From Streptomyces turgidiscabies Car8 (lineage in GTDB: Bacteria; Actinomycetota; Actinomycetes; Streptomycetales; Streptomycetaceae), in contig NZ_AEJB01000131.1 of NCBI RefSeq assembly GCF_000331005.1, positions 1-57,194 on the forward strand: a stretch of 57,194 bases of DNA, given 5' to 3'. Positions 19,394 through 27,396 of this stretch are shown in pieces. Within the stretch, counting starts at the first letter, position 1. Each line of letters starts with the position of its first letter. The position numbers and the translations under genes are program-made. The notes under the pieces are model-generated. The model worked only from the letters and a program-made list of their open reading frames with translations, made no database searches and was not told the origin of the DNA.

Positions 19394-20911
19394 GTGCTGA
19401 CTCCAACGCCCTCGGCCTCGCGCTCAGTCTCGTCGTCGGCCTCGGCCTCCGTGCCCCGGCTGGTCATTGCCGCGCCCTCCTCCGGCAGCGGCAAGACCAC
19501 TGTCGCCACGGGGCTGATGGCCGCGTTCGCCTCGCGGGGGCTCGCCGTGTCTCCGCACAAGGTCGGGCCGGACTACATCGACCCCGGGTATCACGCGCTC
19601 GCCACCGGACGGGTGGGGCGGAATCTCGACGCGTACATGTGCGGGCCCGAGTTGGTCAGGCCGCTGTTCCTGCACGGGGCGCGCGGGTGTGACATCGCCG
19701 TGGTCGAGGGCGTGATGGGGCTGTACGACGGGGCCGCGGGCGAGGGGGAACTCGCGTCCACGGCTCAGGTGGCCAAGTTGCTGCGGGCGCCGGTGGTGCT
19801 CGTCGTGGACGCGTCCTCGCAGTCCCGGTCCGTCGCGGCTCTCGTGCACGGGTTCGTGTCGTGGGATCCGGAGGTGCGGGTCGGGGGCGTGATCCTCAAC
19901 AAGGTCGCGTCGGACCGGCATGAGGAGATGTTGCGGGAGGCGTTGGAGTCGGTGGGGGTGCCTGTACTGGGGGTGCTTCGGCGGGTTCCGCAGGTGGATG
20001 TGCCATCCCGGCATCTGGGGTTGGTGCCGGTCGCCGAGCGGCGGGGGGAGGCTGTGGCCGCGGTGGCGGCCATGGCCGCGCAGGTTTTGGACGGGTGTGA
20101 TCTGGACGCGTTGATGGGGGTTGCCCGGGGGGCGGGGGTGTTGGCGTGTGGGGCGTGGGATGCGGGTGAGGTTGTGGCTTCTTCGCCCCCGCCGCCCCTA
20201 CCCGTCCCATCCCGTTCCTGGGGGCTGCGCCCCCAGACCCCCGCTCCGGCCCTGAACGGGCCTTGTCCTCAAACGCCGGACGGGCTGGAAATGCGGACCG
20301 GCGCTTCAAAGGTCGTCGTCGCCATCGCCGGCGGAGCCGCCTTCACCTTTTCCTACGCCGAGCATGTCGAGTTGTTGCGGGCCGCCGGGGCCGAGGTTGT
20401 CGTGTTCGATCCGTTGCGGGATGAGCGACTGCCGGACGGGACACGGGGGTTGGTCGTCGGGGGTGGGTTTCCTGAGGTGTTCGGTGGTGAGTTGTCCGCC
20501 AACGAGCCGCTGCGCAAGGCCGTCGCCACCCTCGCCGAGAGCGGTGCGCCCGTTACCGCCGAGTGTGCCGGGCTGCTGTATCTGTGCCGGGAGCTCGACG
20601 GGCTGCCCATGTGCGGGGTGCTCGACGCCACCGCCCGGATGAGCGACCGGCTCACCCTCGGCTACCGGGATGCCGTGGCCGTGAGTGACAGTTCGCTCGC
20701 GGTGGCCGGTACCCGGATGCGGGGGCACGAGTTTCATCGGACCGTTGTCGAGCCGGGGGCGGGAGCGGATCCCGCCTGGGGGGTGCGTGCGCCGGATCGG
20801 CGGGTCGAAGGGTTTGTACAGCGCGGTGTGCACGCGAGTTATCTGCACACGCACTGGGCGTCGGCGCCCGGTGTCGCCCGTAGGTTCGTGGAGAGGTGCC
20901 TGACGTCATGA
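19394..20911 (+). CDS. cobB: Cobyrinate/hydrogenobyrinate a,c-diamide synthase CobB, with repeat-derived linker
   Basis: This 505-aa glutamine amidotransferase amidates the a and c side chains. The N-terminal ATPase domain carries APSSGSGKTTVATG (about 28-41), KVGPDYIDPGYH and EGVMGLYDG. The C-terminal GATase domain has the nucleophile Cys391 in TAECAGLLYLC. Between them, residues about 264-300 are Pro-rich and come from a 109-bp Streptomyces interspersed repeat read in frame (see 20184-20292). This lengthens the usual linker. The GTG at 19394, seven bases after cobO, is the first start available; a GTG at 19451 directly before PRLVIAAPSS is possible. The TGA overlaps the cobI ATG. Confidence 0.92.
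   Translation: MLTPTPSASRSVSSSASASVPRLVIAAPSSGSGKTTVATGLMAAFASRGLAVSPHKVGPDYIDPGYHALATGRVGRNLDAYMCGPELVRPLFLHGARGCDIAVVEGVMGLYDGAAGEGELASTAQVAKLLRAPVVLVVDASSQSRSVAALVHGFVSWDPEVRVGGVILNKVASDRHEEMLREALESVGVPVLGVLRRVPQVDVPSRHLGLVPVAERRGEAVAAVAAMAAQVLDGCDLDALMGVARGAGVLACGAWDAGEVVASSPPPPLPVPSRSWGLRPQTPAPALNGPCPQTPDGLEMRTGASKVVVAIAGGAAFTFSYAEHVELLRAAGAEVVVFDPLRDERLPDGTRGLVVGGGFPEVFGGELSANEPLRKAVATLAESGAPVTAECAGLLYLCRELDGLPMCGVLDATARMSDRLTLGYRDAVAVSDSSLAVAGTRMRGHEFHRTVVEPGAGADPAWGVRAPDRRVEGFVQRGVHASYLHTHWASAPGVARRFVERCLTS
20184..20292. repeat. Interspersed 109-bp repeat, copy A, inside cobB
   Basis: This segment is 95 percent identical (five mismatches in 109 positions, no gaps) to 28491-28599. It contains two hairpins, GGGGGC-TGC-GCCCCC and GGCCC-TGAAC-GGGCC, and ends with TTGTCCTCAAACGCCGGACG, a string I recall as very common between genes in Streptomyces genomes. 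Here it lies within an open frame and codes for residues about 264-300 of CobB. Confidence 0.88.
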
Positions 20912-21645
20912 GCAGCATCAACAGGCTTGTCGGTGTGGGGGTCGGGCCAGGCGATCCCGAACTCGTGACCGTCAAGGGCGTCAACGCGTTGCGCGCCGCC
21001 GATGTGATCGTCGTACCCGTGATGGACACCCTTGAGCGGGGGCGTGCCGAGGCCACCGTGCTGCACTACGTGCCCGCTGAGAAGATCGTCCGGGTCGTCT
21101 TCGCGCTCAACGAGCGGTCCGACCACGCCCGGCGTGAGGCCGCCTGGGATGCGGCCGGTGCCCGGGTCGCCGAGTTGCTCGGCGCGCACTCCGTCGTGGC
21201 CTTCGCGACCATCGGAGATCCCAACGTGTACTCGACGTTCACCTATCTCGCCCACACGATCGGCCGGTTGGTGCCGTCCGTCGTCGTGGAGACCGTGCCC
21301 GGGATCACCGCGATGCAGGATCTGGCGGCGCGGTCGGGGGCCGTGCTCACCGAGGGGACCGAGCCGCTGACGCTCGTGCCCGTGACGGCCGGGGCCGCTG
21401 TGCTCAAGGAGGCGCTGAGCGGGCCGGGCACCGTCGTGGCGTACAAGTTCGGGCGGCAGGCGCAGGAGGTCGCCGAGGCGTTGCGGGAGAGCGGGCGGAT
21501 CGGCGACGCGGTGTGGGGGTCGGCTCTGGGGCTGGAGGACGAGTCCATCCGGCCCGCCGCCGAACTCGACGGTGCGCCTCTCCCCTACCTCTCCACCCTC
21601 ATCGCGCCCGCGCCACGCGACGGCGGGCGGGGCGGCAAGTTGTGA
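20908..21645 (+). CDS. cobI: Precorrin-2 C20-methyltransferase CobI
   Basis: This 245-aa tetrapyrrole methylase has LVGVGVGPGDPELVTVKGVNALRAADVI near the N-terminus and FATIGDPNVYSTFTYL and VPGITAMQDLAAR motifs. These match the CobI/CbiL subgroup that methylates C20 of precorrin-2 with S-adenosylmethionine. The ATG at 20908 overlaps the cobB TGA. It is the last gene of the riboswitch-controlled operon and converges on the ZIP transporter gene 29 bases away. Confidence 0.93.
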   Translation: MSSINRLVGVGVGPGDPELVTVKGVNALRAADVIVVPVMDTLERGRAEATVLHYVPAEKIVRVVFALNERSDHARREAAWDAAGARVAELLGAHSVVAFATIGDPNVYSTFTYLAHTIGRLVPSVVVETVPGITAMQDLAARSGAVLTEGTEPLTLVPVTAGAAVLKEALSGPGTVVAYKFGRQAQEVAEALRESGRIGDAVWGSALGLEDESIRPAAELDGAPLPYLSTLIAPAPRDGGRGGKL

Positions 21646-21674
21646 ACCAGCGCCTCGACGGCACACGCCCGGGC

Positions 21675-22424
21675 TCAGCCCGACAGGCCCACCACCAGCC
21701 AGATGAACGCCACGCCCGCGATCGTGCACAGCACCGTCGAGTGGGTGGGATGGTCGTGGTGGGCCTCGGGGAGGATCTCGGCGGCTGCCAGGTAGAGCAG
21801 TACGCCGCCGAAGAGGCCGAGATAGCCGCCGAGCGCCCGCTCGGGGATCGTGAAGAAGAGGGTGGAGGCCGCGCCCACGACCGGCGCGGCCGCGTCGGCG
21901 AACAGCATGGCCACGGCCTTGCGGCGGGCGTTCCCGTACAGGCTCGTGATCGTGTACGTGTTGAAGCCGTCGGCGAAGTCGTGGGCGATCACGGCGAGCG
22001 CGACCGCGAGGCCCATCCCGCCGCCGACCTGGAAGGCCGCCCCGATCGCGACGCCGTCCATCGCGCTGTGGCCGACCATCGCCGCGGCGGCCGTCAGGCC
22101 CACCTGGGGCGCCCGGCCGTTGTTCGTCCCGTGTTCCCCGGTCCCCGTGGCGGCGCCGTGGGCGGCCTGTCGTACGGCGAGCAGACGTTCCACCAGATGG
22201 GCCAGCAGAAAGCCGGCGACGAACAGCAGCAGAGCGGCCGGTACGCCGAACACCTCCTCGCCCGCCGCGTGCAGCGCCTCCGGCAGCAGGTCGAGGCCGA
22301 CCACGCCCAGCATCAGGCCGCCGGCCAGGCCCAGGACGAGATGGCGGCGGTCGGTCACACGCAGTGCCGTCCAGCCACCGGCCAGCGTCATCAGGAACGC
22401 GCCGAGCGCGACGAAGACCGCCAT
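21675..22424 (-). CDS. ZIP-family metal transporter
   Basis: This 249-aa protein has about eight hydrophobic helices. The paired metal-binding helices show HSAMDGVAIGAAF and HDFADGFNTYT, followed by EILPEAHHDHPTHS near the C-terminus, all hallmarks of ZIP importers. A His/Asn-rich cytoplasmic loop lies before the first motif. The gene interrupts the cob cluster on the opposite strand. It is convergent with cobI and divergent from cobM. Import of cobalt (or zinc) for the cluster is plausible from position but is inference. The start has AAGGG close upstream. Confidence 0.85.
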   Translation of the reverse strand: MAVFVALGAFLMTLAGGWTALRVTDRRHLVLGLAGGLMLGVVGLDLLPEALHAAGEEVFGVPAALLLFVAGFLLAHLVERLLAVRQAAHGAATGTGEHGTNNGRAPQVGLTAAAAMVGHSAMDGVAIGAAFQVGGGMGLAVALAVIAHDFADGFNTYTITSLYGNARRKAVAMLFADAAAPVVGAASTLFFTIPERALGGYLGLFGGVLLYLAAAEILPEAHHDHPTHSTVLCTIAGVAFIWLVVGLSG

Positions 22425-22486
22425 GTGCCCTTGCTATCCGATCGACCCGCCTTCGCGCACCTCCACACCCACCCGCATATTTACTG

Positions 22487-22499
22487 ACATTTTCGATGT
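22487..22499. promoter_or_regulatory. AT-rich divergent promoter region with a small dyad (ZIP/cobM)
   Basis: The 98-bp gap between the ZIP and cobM starts contains the AT-rich stretch 22478-22500. Inside is ACATTTTCGATGT, with 4-bp arms. A TAAATA on the minus strand could be a -10 for the ZIP gene. No cobalamin riboswitch is present here, so the second cob operon is under other control. It does not clearly match a Zur box. Confidence 0.3.
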
Positions 22500-22522
22500 T
22501 CCGTACGAGAGGATCTCGCCCC

Positions 22523-23362
22523 ATGGCTCCCACGGCCGACGTTTCGACTGGCGCTCCCACCGGCAAGGTGACGTTCGTCGGTGCCGGCCCCGGCGCCGCC
22601 GACCTGCTGACGTTCCGCGCGGCCCGCGCCATCGCCGAGGCGGACGTCGTGATCTGGGCGGCCAGCCTCGTACAGGAGGCCGTCCTCGAACATGCGCGCG
22701 CCGGGGCGGAGATCCTCGACTCGGCGGCCATGTCACTGGAGGACGTCGTCGCCGTGTACGAGCGTGCCGTGCGCGAGGGCCTGCGCGTGGCCCGTATCCA
22801 CTCCGGCGATCCCGCGCTCTGGGGCGGCACCCAGGAGCAGGTCGACCGGTGTGCCGAGATCGGGATCGAGACGGAGATCGTCCCCGGGGTCTCCTCCTTC
22901 TCGGCGGTCGCCGCCCTCGCCCAGCGCGAGCTGACCATCCCCGAGGTCGCGCAGTCCGTGATCCTGACCCGGCTGGGCGGCGGCAAGACGCCGATGCCCC
23001 CGGGCGAGGAGGTGCGGGAGTTCGCCCGGCACGGAACCACCATGGCGATCTTCCTGTCAGCAGCCCGTAGTGGGCAGCTCGTACGGGAGCTGCTGGAGGG
23101 CGGCTATCCGACGTCGACACCGGTCGTCATCGCCTATCAGGCGACCTGGCCCGAGGAGCTGGTCGTGCGGTGCACGATCGAGACGCTGGAGGAGACGGTC
23201 AAGGAGCACAAGCTGTGGAAGCACACCTTGTTCCTGATCGGCCCGGCCCTCGACGCCAGCGGCACCCGCTCGCACCTCTACCACCCCGGCCACTTCCACG
23301 GCTTCCGCAAGGCCGACCCGGCGGCCCGGCGGGCGTTGCGCGAGCGAGGGGCGAGTACGTGA
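22523..23362 (+). CDS. cobM: Precorrin-4 C11-methyltransferase CobM
   Basis: This 279-aa SAM-dependent tetrapyrrole methylase has VTFVGAGPGAADLLTFRAARAIAEADVVIWA at the N-terminus, IHSGDPALWGGTQEQ, and VPGVSSFSAVAALAQRELTIPEVAQSVILTR. These are typical of CobM/CbiF. The ATG at 22523 has GAGAGG about ten bases upstream; the frame is open further but is non-coding there. It heads the second cob operon, and its TGA overlaps the cobL GTG. Confidence 0.94.
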   Translation: MAPTADVSTGAPTGKVTFVGAGPGAADLLTFRAARAIAEADVVIWAASLVQEAVLEHARAGAEILDSAAMSLEDVVAVYERAVREGLRVARIHSGDPALWGGTQEQVDRCAEIGIETEIVPGVSSFSAVAALAQRELTIPEVAQSVILTRLGGGKTPMPPGEEVREFARHGTTMAIFLSAARSGQLVRELLEGGYPTSTPVVIAYQATWPEELVVRCTIETLEETVKEHKLWKHTLFLIGPALDASGTRSHLYHPGHFHGFRKADPAARRALRERGAST

Positions 23363-24648
23363 TCACCGTCATCGGTACGGGGACGGGGGCGCCGCTTCCG
23401 TCGGACGCCACGGCCGCCGTCGCCGGGGCCGCACTGGTCGTGGGCGGCCGGCGGCATCTGGCCGCGGTGTCGGCGGTGGTGGCGGAGGGCGTCGAGCAGG
23501 TCGTCCTCGGGGCGCTGGCTCCCGCGCTCGACACCATCGAGGAGTACGTCGGTAAGGAACGGCCCGTTGTCGTGCTCGCCTCCGGTGATCCCGGGTTCTT
23601 CGGGATCGTGCGGGCGCTGGCCGAGCGGTTCGGCGCCGGGCGGCTCGATGTCCGGCCTGGGGTGTCCTCCGTCGCGGCGGCGTTCGCCCGGGTGGGGCTG
23701 ACCTGGGACGACGCGGTGATCGTCAGCGCGCACGGGCGGGCACTGCGTACGGCGGTGAACGTGTGCCGGGCGCGGCCCAAGGTTGCGGTGCTGACCGGGC
23801 CGGGCGCCGGGCCCGCCGAACTGGGCGCGGCACTGGCCGGCGGTCCGGGGGCGCGTGTTCTGGTCGTCGCCTCGGCGCTGGGCGATCCGGAACTCGAACG
23901 CGTCGAGCGGGTCACACCTGCCGAGGCTGCGGGCCGGGACTGGGGCGACGCGGTCAGCGTGGTGCTGTGCCTGGACGAGGCGCGGACTCTCGCGCCGGTT
24001 CCTGTCACGGTTGCCGGGGAGTTCGTCGGGCCCGGCCGATGGGCCCTGGACGAACGGGAGTTCGCCCATCGTGACTCGATGATCACCAAGTTCGAGGTAC
24101 GCGCCCTGGCGCTGGCCCGGCTCGGGCCGCGCCTCGGTGACCTGGTCTGGGACATCGGCGCCGGCTCCGGGTCCGTGGCCGTGGAGTGCGCGCGGCTCGG
24201 GGCCGCCGTCGTCGCCGTCGAGAAGACGCCGGACGGGGCGGAGCGGGTGCGGGCGAACGCCGCCGCACACGGGGTCGACGTGCGGGTGGTGGAAGGAAGC
24301 GCACCTGACCAACTGCCCGCCTCCATGGGCGAACTCGACGAGCCCGACGCCGTGTTCATCGGCGGGGGTGGGCGTGAGCTGCCCGCGATCGTCGCCGTCT
24401 GTGCGGGGCGGGCGCGGCGGACGGTGGTGGTCGCGATGGCCGCCCTCGACCGGGTACCGGCCGTGCGTGCGGCCCTCGTCGACGCCGGACTCGACTGCGA
24501 CGGGGTGCTGTTGCAGTCGTCCCGGCTCGCACCGCTGCCGGGTGAGGTGTCCCGGCTCGCGGCGACCAATCCCGTTTTCCTGCTGTGGGGCACGCGCCCC
24601 GCAGCCCTGACAGACAGACATACCGGTAGAGAAGGAGTCACTCTGTGA
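23359..24648 (+). CDS. cobL: Precorrin-6Y C5,15-methyltransferase (decarboxylating) CobL
   Basis: This 429-aa protein is a fusion of a CbiE-like methylase (about 1-205, with VVLASGDPGFFGIVRAL and VRPGVSSVAAAFARVGLTWDD) and a CbiT-like Rossmann methylase (about 215-410, with DIGAGSGSVAVECAR and an MITKFEVRALALARL lead-in). It methylates C5 and C15 and decarboxylates the acetate side chain at C12. The GTG start overlaps the cobM stop, and the TGA overlaps the next GTG. The length matches the fused CobL type. Confidence 0.93.
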   Translation: MITVIGTGTGAPLPSDATAAVAGAALVVGGRRHLAAVSAVVAEGVEQVVLGALAPALDTIEEYVGKERPVVVLASGDPGFFGIVRALAERFGAGRLDVRPGVSSVAAAFARVGLTWDDAVIVSAHGRALRTAVNVCRARPKVAVLTGPGAGPAELGAALAGGPGARVLVVASALGDPELERVERVTPAEAAGRDWGDAVSVVLCLDEARTLAPVPVTVAGEFVGPGRWALDEREFAHRDSMITKFEVRALALARLGPRLGDLVWDIGAGSGSVAVECARLGAAVVAVEKTPDGAERVRANAAAHGVDVRVVEGSAPDQLPASMGELDEPDAVFIGGGGRELPAIVAVCAGRARRTVVVAMAALDRVPAVRAALVDAGLDCDGVLLQSSRLAPLPGEVSRLAATNPVFLLWGTRPAALTDRHTGREGVTL

Positions 24649-26366
24649 TCGGCCTGATTTCCGCGACGGCGGCGGGCGCGGCGGCGCGTGATCGGCTTGC
24701 CGCCGCCTGGCCCGACCGTACGCGTGTGTACGAGGGGCCGGTCGCCGACGCCGTCCGGCGCGCGTTCGGAGAGTGCACGCAGCTCGTGTGCTTCCTGGCC
24801 ACGGGGGCGGTCGTACGACTGGTCGCCCCGCTGCTGTCGGACAAGGCGTCCGACCCCGGCGTGGTGTGCGTCGACGAGGGCGGACGGTTCGCCGTGTCGC
24901 TGGTCGGCGGGCACGGCGGCGGGGCCAACGAACTCGCCCTCGCGGTCGGGCGGTTGCTGGGCGCGGAACCGGTGGTGACCACCGCGACGGACGCCGTGGG
25001 CGTGCCGGGGCTCGACACCCTCGGGATGCCCGTGGAGGGCGATGTCGCGGGGGTCTCGCGGGCGCTGCTCGACGGTGAACCCGTCGCGCTGGAGCTGGAG
25101 TTGAGCTGGCCGCTGCCCGCGCTGCCGGCCAACGTCGGGAGTGCGGTGCCGGGCGACGGGCCTACGATCCGGGTGACCGACCGGCTGATCGACGGCGACG
25201 GAGCCGGTGCGGGTGCGGGTGCGGTCGTGCTGCGGCCTCCGTCGCTCGTCGTCGGTGTGGGTGCCTCCAAGGGTGCTCCGGTCGACGAGGTGCTCGGTCT
25301 GGTCCAGGGCGCGTTGGCGGACGCGGGGCTCTCGGTGGCCTCGGTCGCCGCGCTGGCCACCGTCGACGCGAAGGCGGACGAGCCCGGCATCGTCGGGGCC
25401 GCCGAGCGGCTCGGGGTGCCCGTGGTGACGTACTCCGCCGACGAGTTGGCCGGGGTCGAGGTGCCCAATCCCTCCGCCGCGCCGCTCGCCGCCGTCGGTA
25501 CGCCGTCCGTGGCGGAGGCCGCCGCGCTGGTCGGCGGGGGTGAACTCCTCGTACCCAAGCGGAAGTCGGAGCGTGCGGACGGGGCGCCTGCCATGGCGAC
25601 CTGCGCCGTCGTACGGCGGCCTGGACGTGGGCGGCTCGCAGTCGTGGGGCTCGGGCCGGGGGCGCGGGATCTGCTGACGCCGCGCGCCGAGGCCGAGTTG
25701 CGGCGGGCGTCGGTGCTGGTCGGGCTCGATCAGTACGTCGACCAGATCCGTGATCTGCTGCGGCCCGGTACCCGGATCCTGGAGTCGGGGCTCGGCGCCG
25801 AGGAGGAGCGGGCGCGGACGGCGGTCGCCGAGGCCCGGAAGGGACAGGCCGTCACGTTGATCGGCAGCGGGGACGCGGGCGTGTACGCGATGGCGTCGCC
25901 CGCGCTCGCCGAGGCGTCCGACGACATCGACGTGGTCGGGGTGCCGGGTGTCACGGCCGCCCTCGCCGCCGGAGCGATCCTCGGGGCCCCGCTCGGCCAC
26001 GACCACGTGTCCATCAGCCTCTCCGACCTGCACACGCCGTGGCATGTCATCGAGCGGCGGGTGCTGGCCGCGGCCGAGGCGGACATCGTCGTGACGTTCT
26101 ACAACCCGCGCAGCCGGGGCCGTGACTGGCAGTTGCCCAAAGCGCTCGCCATCCTCGGCGCGCACCGGGAGCCGACGACGCCCGTGGGTGTCGTACGGAA
26201 CGCGTCGCGGCCCGACGAGTCCAGCCGCGTCACGACGCTCGCCGGCCTCGATCCGGCGACCGTCGACATGATGACGGTCGTGACCGTCGGCAACACCGCG
26301 ACCCGGAACATCGCGGGCCGCATGGTCACGCCTCGCGGGTACCGCTGGCAGGAGGCACCGCGATGA
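24645..26366 (+). CDS. cobJ: CbiG-CobJ fusion: cobalt-precorrin-5A hydrolase-like / precorrin-3B C17-methyltransferase
   Basis: This is a 573-aa two-domain protein. The N-terminal part (about 1-310) is CbiG-like, with LVCFLATGAVVRLVAPLLSDK, VGGHGGGANELA and LVVGVGASKGAPVDEV. The C-terminal part (about 325-573) is a CobJ/CbiH methylase with LAVVGLGPGARDLLTPRAEAEL, IGSGDAGVYAMA and VVTFYNPRSRGRDWQL. The fusion links ring contraction/C17 methylation with the CbiG (CobE-related) step. The GTG at 24645 overlaps the cobL stop. Confidence 0.92.
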   Translation: MIGLISATAAGAAARDRLAAAWPDRTRVYEGPVADAVRRAFGECTQLVCFLATGAVVRLVAPLLSDKASDPGVVCVDEGGRFAVSLVGGHGGGANELALAVGRLLGAEPVVTTATDAVGVPGLDTLGMPVEGDVAGVSRALLDGEPVALELELSWPLPALPANVGSAVPGDGPTIRVTDRLIDGDGAGAGAGAVVLRPPSLVVGVGASKGAPVDEVLGLVQGALADAGLSVASVAALATVDAKADEPGIVGAAERLGVPVVTYSADELAGVEVPNPSAAPLAAVGTPSVAEAAALVGGGELLVPKRKSERADGAPAMATCAVVRRPGRGRLAVVGLGPGARDLLTPRAEAELRRASVLVGLDQYVDQIRDLLRPGTRILESGLGAEEERARTAVAEARKGQAVTLIGSGDAGVYAMASPALAEASDDIDVVGVPGVTAALAAGAILGAPLGHDHVSISLSDLHTPWHVIERRVLAAAEADIVVTFYNPRSRGRDWQLPKALAILGAHREPTTPVGVVRNASRPDESSRVTTLAGLDPATVDMMTVVTVGNTATRNIAGRMVTPRGYRWQEAPR

Positions 26367-26461
26367 ACGCCTCTCCGGTGTCGAGGCCCCGTCCCCATTG
26401 CCCTCTCCCTCTCAACACCCTTCCCTTTCACCCCACTTCACCGTCCGAGGAGACATCGTGA
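26363..26461 (+). CDS. Possible 32-codon ORF coupled to cobJ and cbiX
   Basis: An ATG at 26363 overlaps the cobJ stop (ATGA), and its own TGA at 26459 overlaps the cbiX GTG (GTGA). The 32-residue product is Pro/Ser-rich with no recognisable motif. Third-position GC is clearly lower than in the neighbours, and cbiX has its own GAGGAG site, so this may be only a spacer that happens to be open. Confidence 0.25.
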   Translation: MNASPVSRPRPHCPLPLNTLPFHPTSPSEETS

Positions 26462-27396
26462 CCACCCCGCCCCCCGCCCTGCTCATCGCCGGCCACGGCA
26501 CCCGGGACGAGGCCGGGGCCGAGGCGTTCCGTGACTTCGTACGGGAGTTGGGGCGCCGTAACCCCGAACTGCCCGTCGCGGGCGGCTTCATCGAGCTGTC
26601 GCCGCCGCCGCTGGGCGACGCCGTGACCGAGCTGGTGGAGCGAGGGGTACGACGGTTCGCCGCCGTTCCGCTGATGCTGGTGTCCGCCGGGCACGCCAAG
26701 GGGGACATCCCGGCCGCGCTGGCCCGCGAGAAGGAACGGCACCCGGGGATCTCCTACACGTACGGGCGCCCGCTGGGCCCGCACCCGGCGCTGCTGACCG
26801 TGCTGGAACGGCGACTGGACGAGGCCCTGGGCGGCGGGGCGCGTACCCCCGCCGACCGGGCCGACGTGACCGTGCTGCTGGTCGGGCGCGGCTCCACCGA
26901 CCCGGACGCCAACGCCGAGGTCCTCAAGGCGGCGCGGCTGCTGTGGGAGGGGCGCGGGTACGCCGGTGTCGAGACGGCCTTCGTGTCGCTGGCGGCGCCG
27001 GACGTGCCGTCGGGGCTCGACCGGTGCGTGAAGCTGGGGGCGCGGCGGATCGTCGTCCTGCCCTACTTCCTGTTCACCGGGATCCTGCCGGACCGGGTAC
27101 GGCACCAGACGGAGGGCTGGGCCGCCGCGCACCCGGAGATCGAGGTGCGGTCCGCCGATGTCATCGGTCCGGAGCCGGAGTTGCTCGACCTGGTGATGGA
27201 GCGGTACCGGGAGGCCGTGCAGGGGGATCTGCGGATGAACTGCGACTCGTGCGTGTACCGGATCGCGCTGCCCGGCTTCGAGGACAAGGTCGGAATGCCT
27301 CAGCAGCCGCACTTCCATCCGGACGACGACAGCGACCACGATGGTCACCATCATGGACATCACTCACACGGGCACTCGCACTCCCATGCGCACTGA
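26458..27396 (+). CDS. cbiX: Sirohydrochlorin chelatase CbiX with MxCxxC motif and His-rich tail
   Basis: This 312-aa double-CbiX protein inserts cobalt (or iron) into sirohydrochlorin. The first half has LLIAGHGTRDEAG with the metal-binding His13. The second half has LLVGRGSTDPDANAEV, where that His position is Arg. MNCDSC near residue 260 matches the MxCxxC reported for the Fe-S-containing CbiX of Bacillus megaterium. The last about 28 residues are rich in His and Asp, as in that protein. The GTG at 26458 has GAGGAG six bases upstream. The His-rich coding end overlaps the likely start of cobC. Confidence 0.92.
   Translation: MTTPPPALLIAGHGTRDEAGAEAFRDFVRELGRRNPELPVAGGFIELSPPPLGDAVTELVERGVRRFAAVPLMLVSAGHAKGDIPAALAREKERHPGISYTYGRPLGPHPALLTVLERRLDEALGGGARTPADRADVTVLLVGRGSTDPDANAEVLKAARLLWEGRGYAGVETAFVSLAAPDVPSGLDRCVKLGARRIVVLPYFLFTGILPDRVRHQTEGWAAAHPEIEVRSADVIGPEPELLDLVMERYREAVQGDLRMNCDSCVYRIALPGFEDKVGMPQQPHFHPDDDSDHDGHHHGHHSHGHSHSHAH

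Noticed and set aside
22487..22499. A Zur box upstream of the ZIP gene
   Set aside because: The dyad has only 4-bp matching arms and does not fit the TGAAAATGATTTTCA-type consensus well, so I list only an unspecific dyad.
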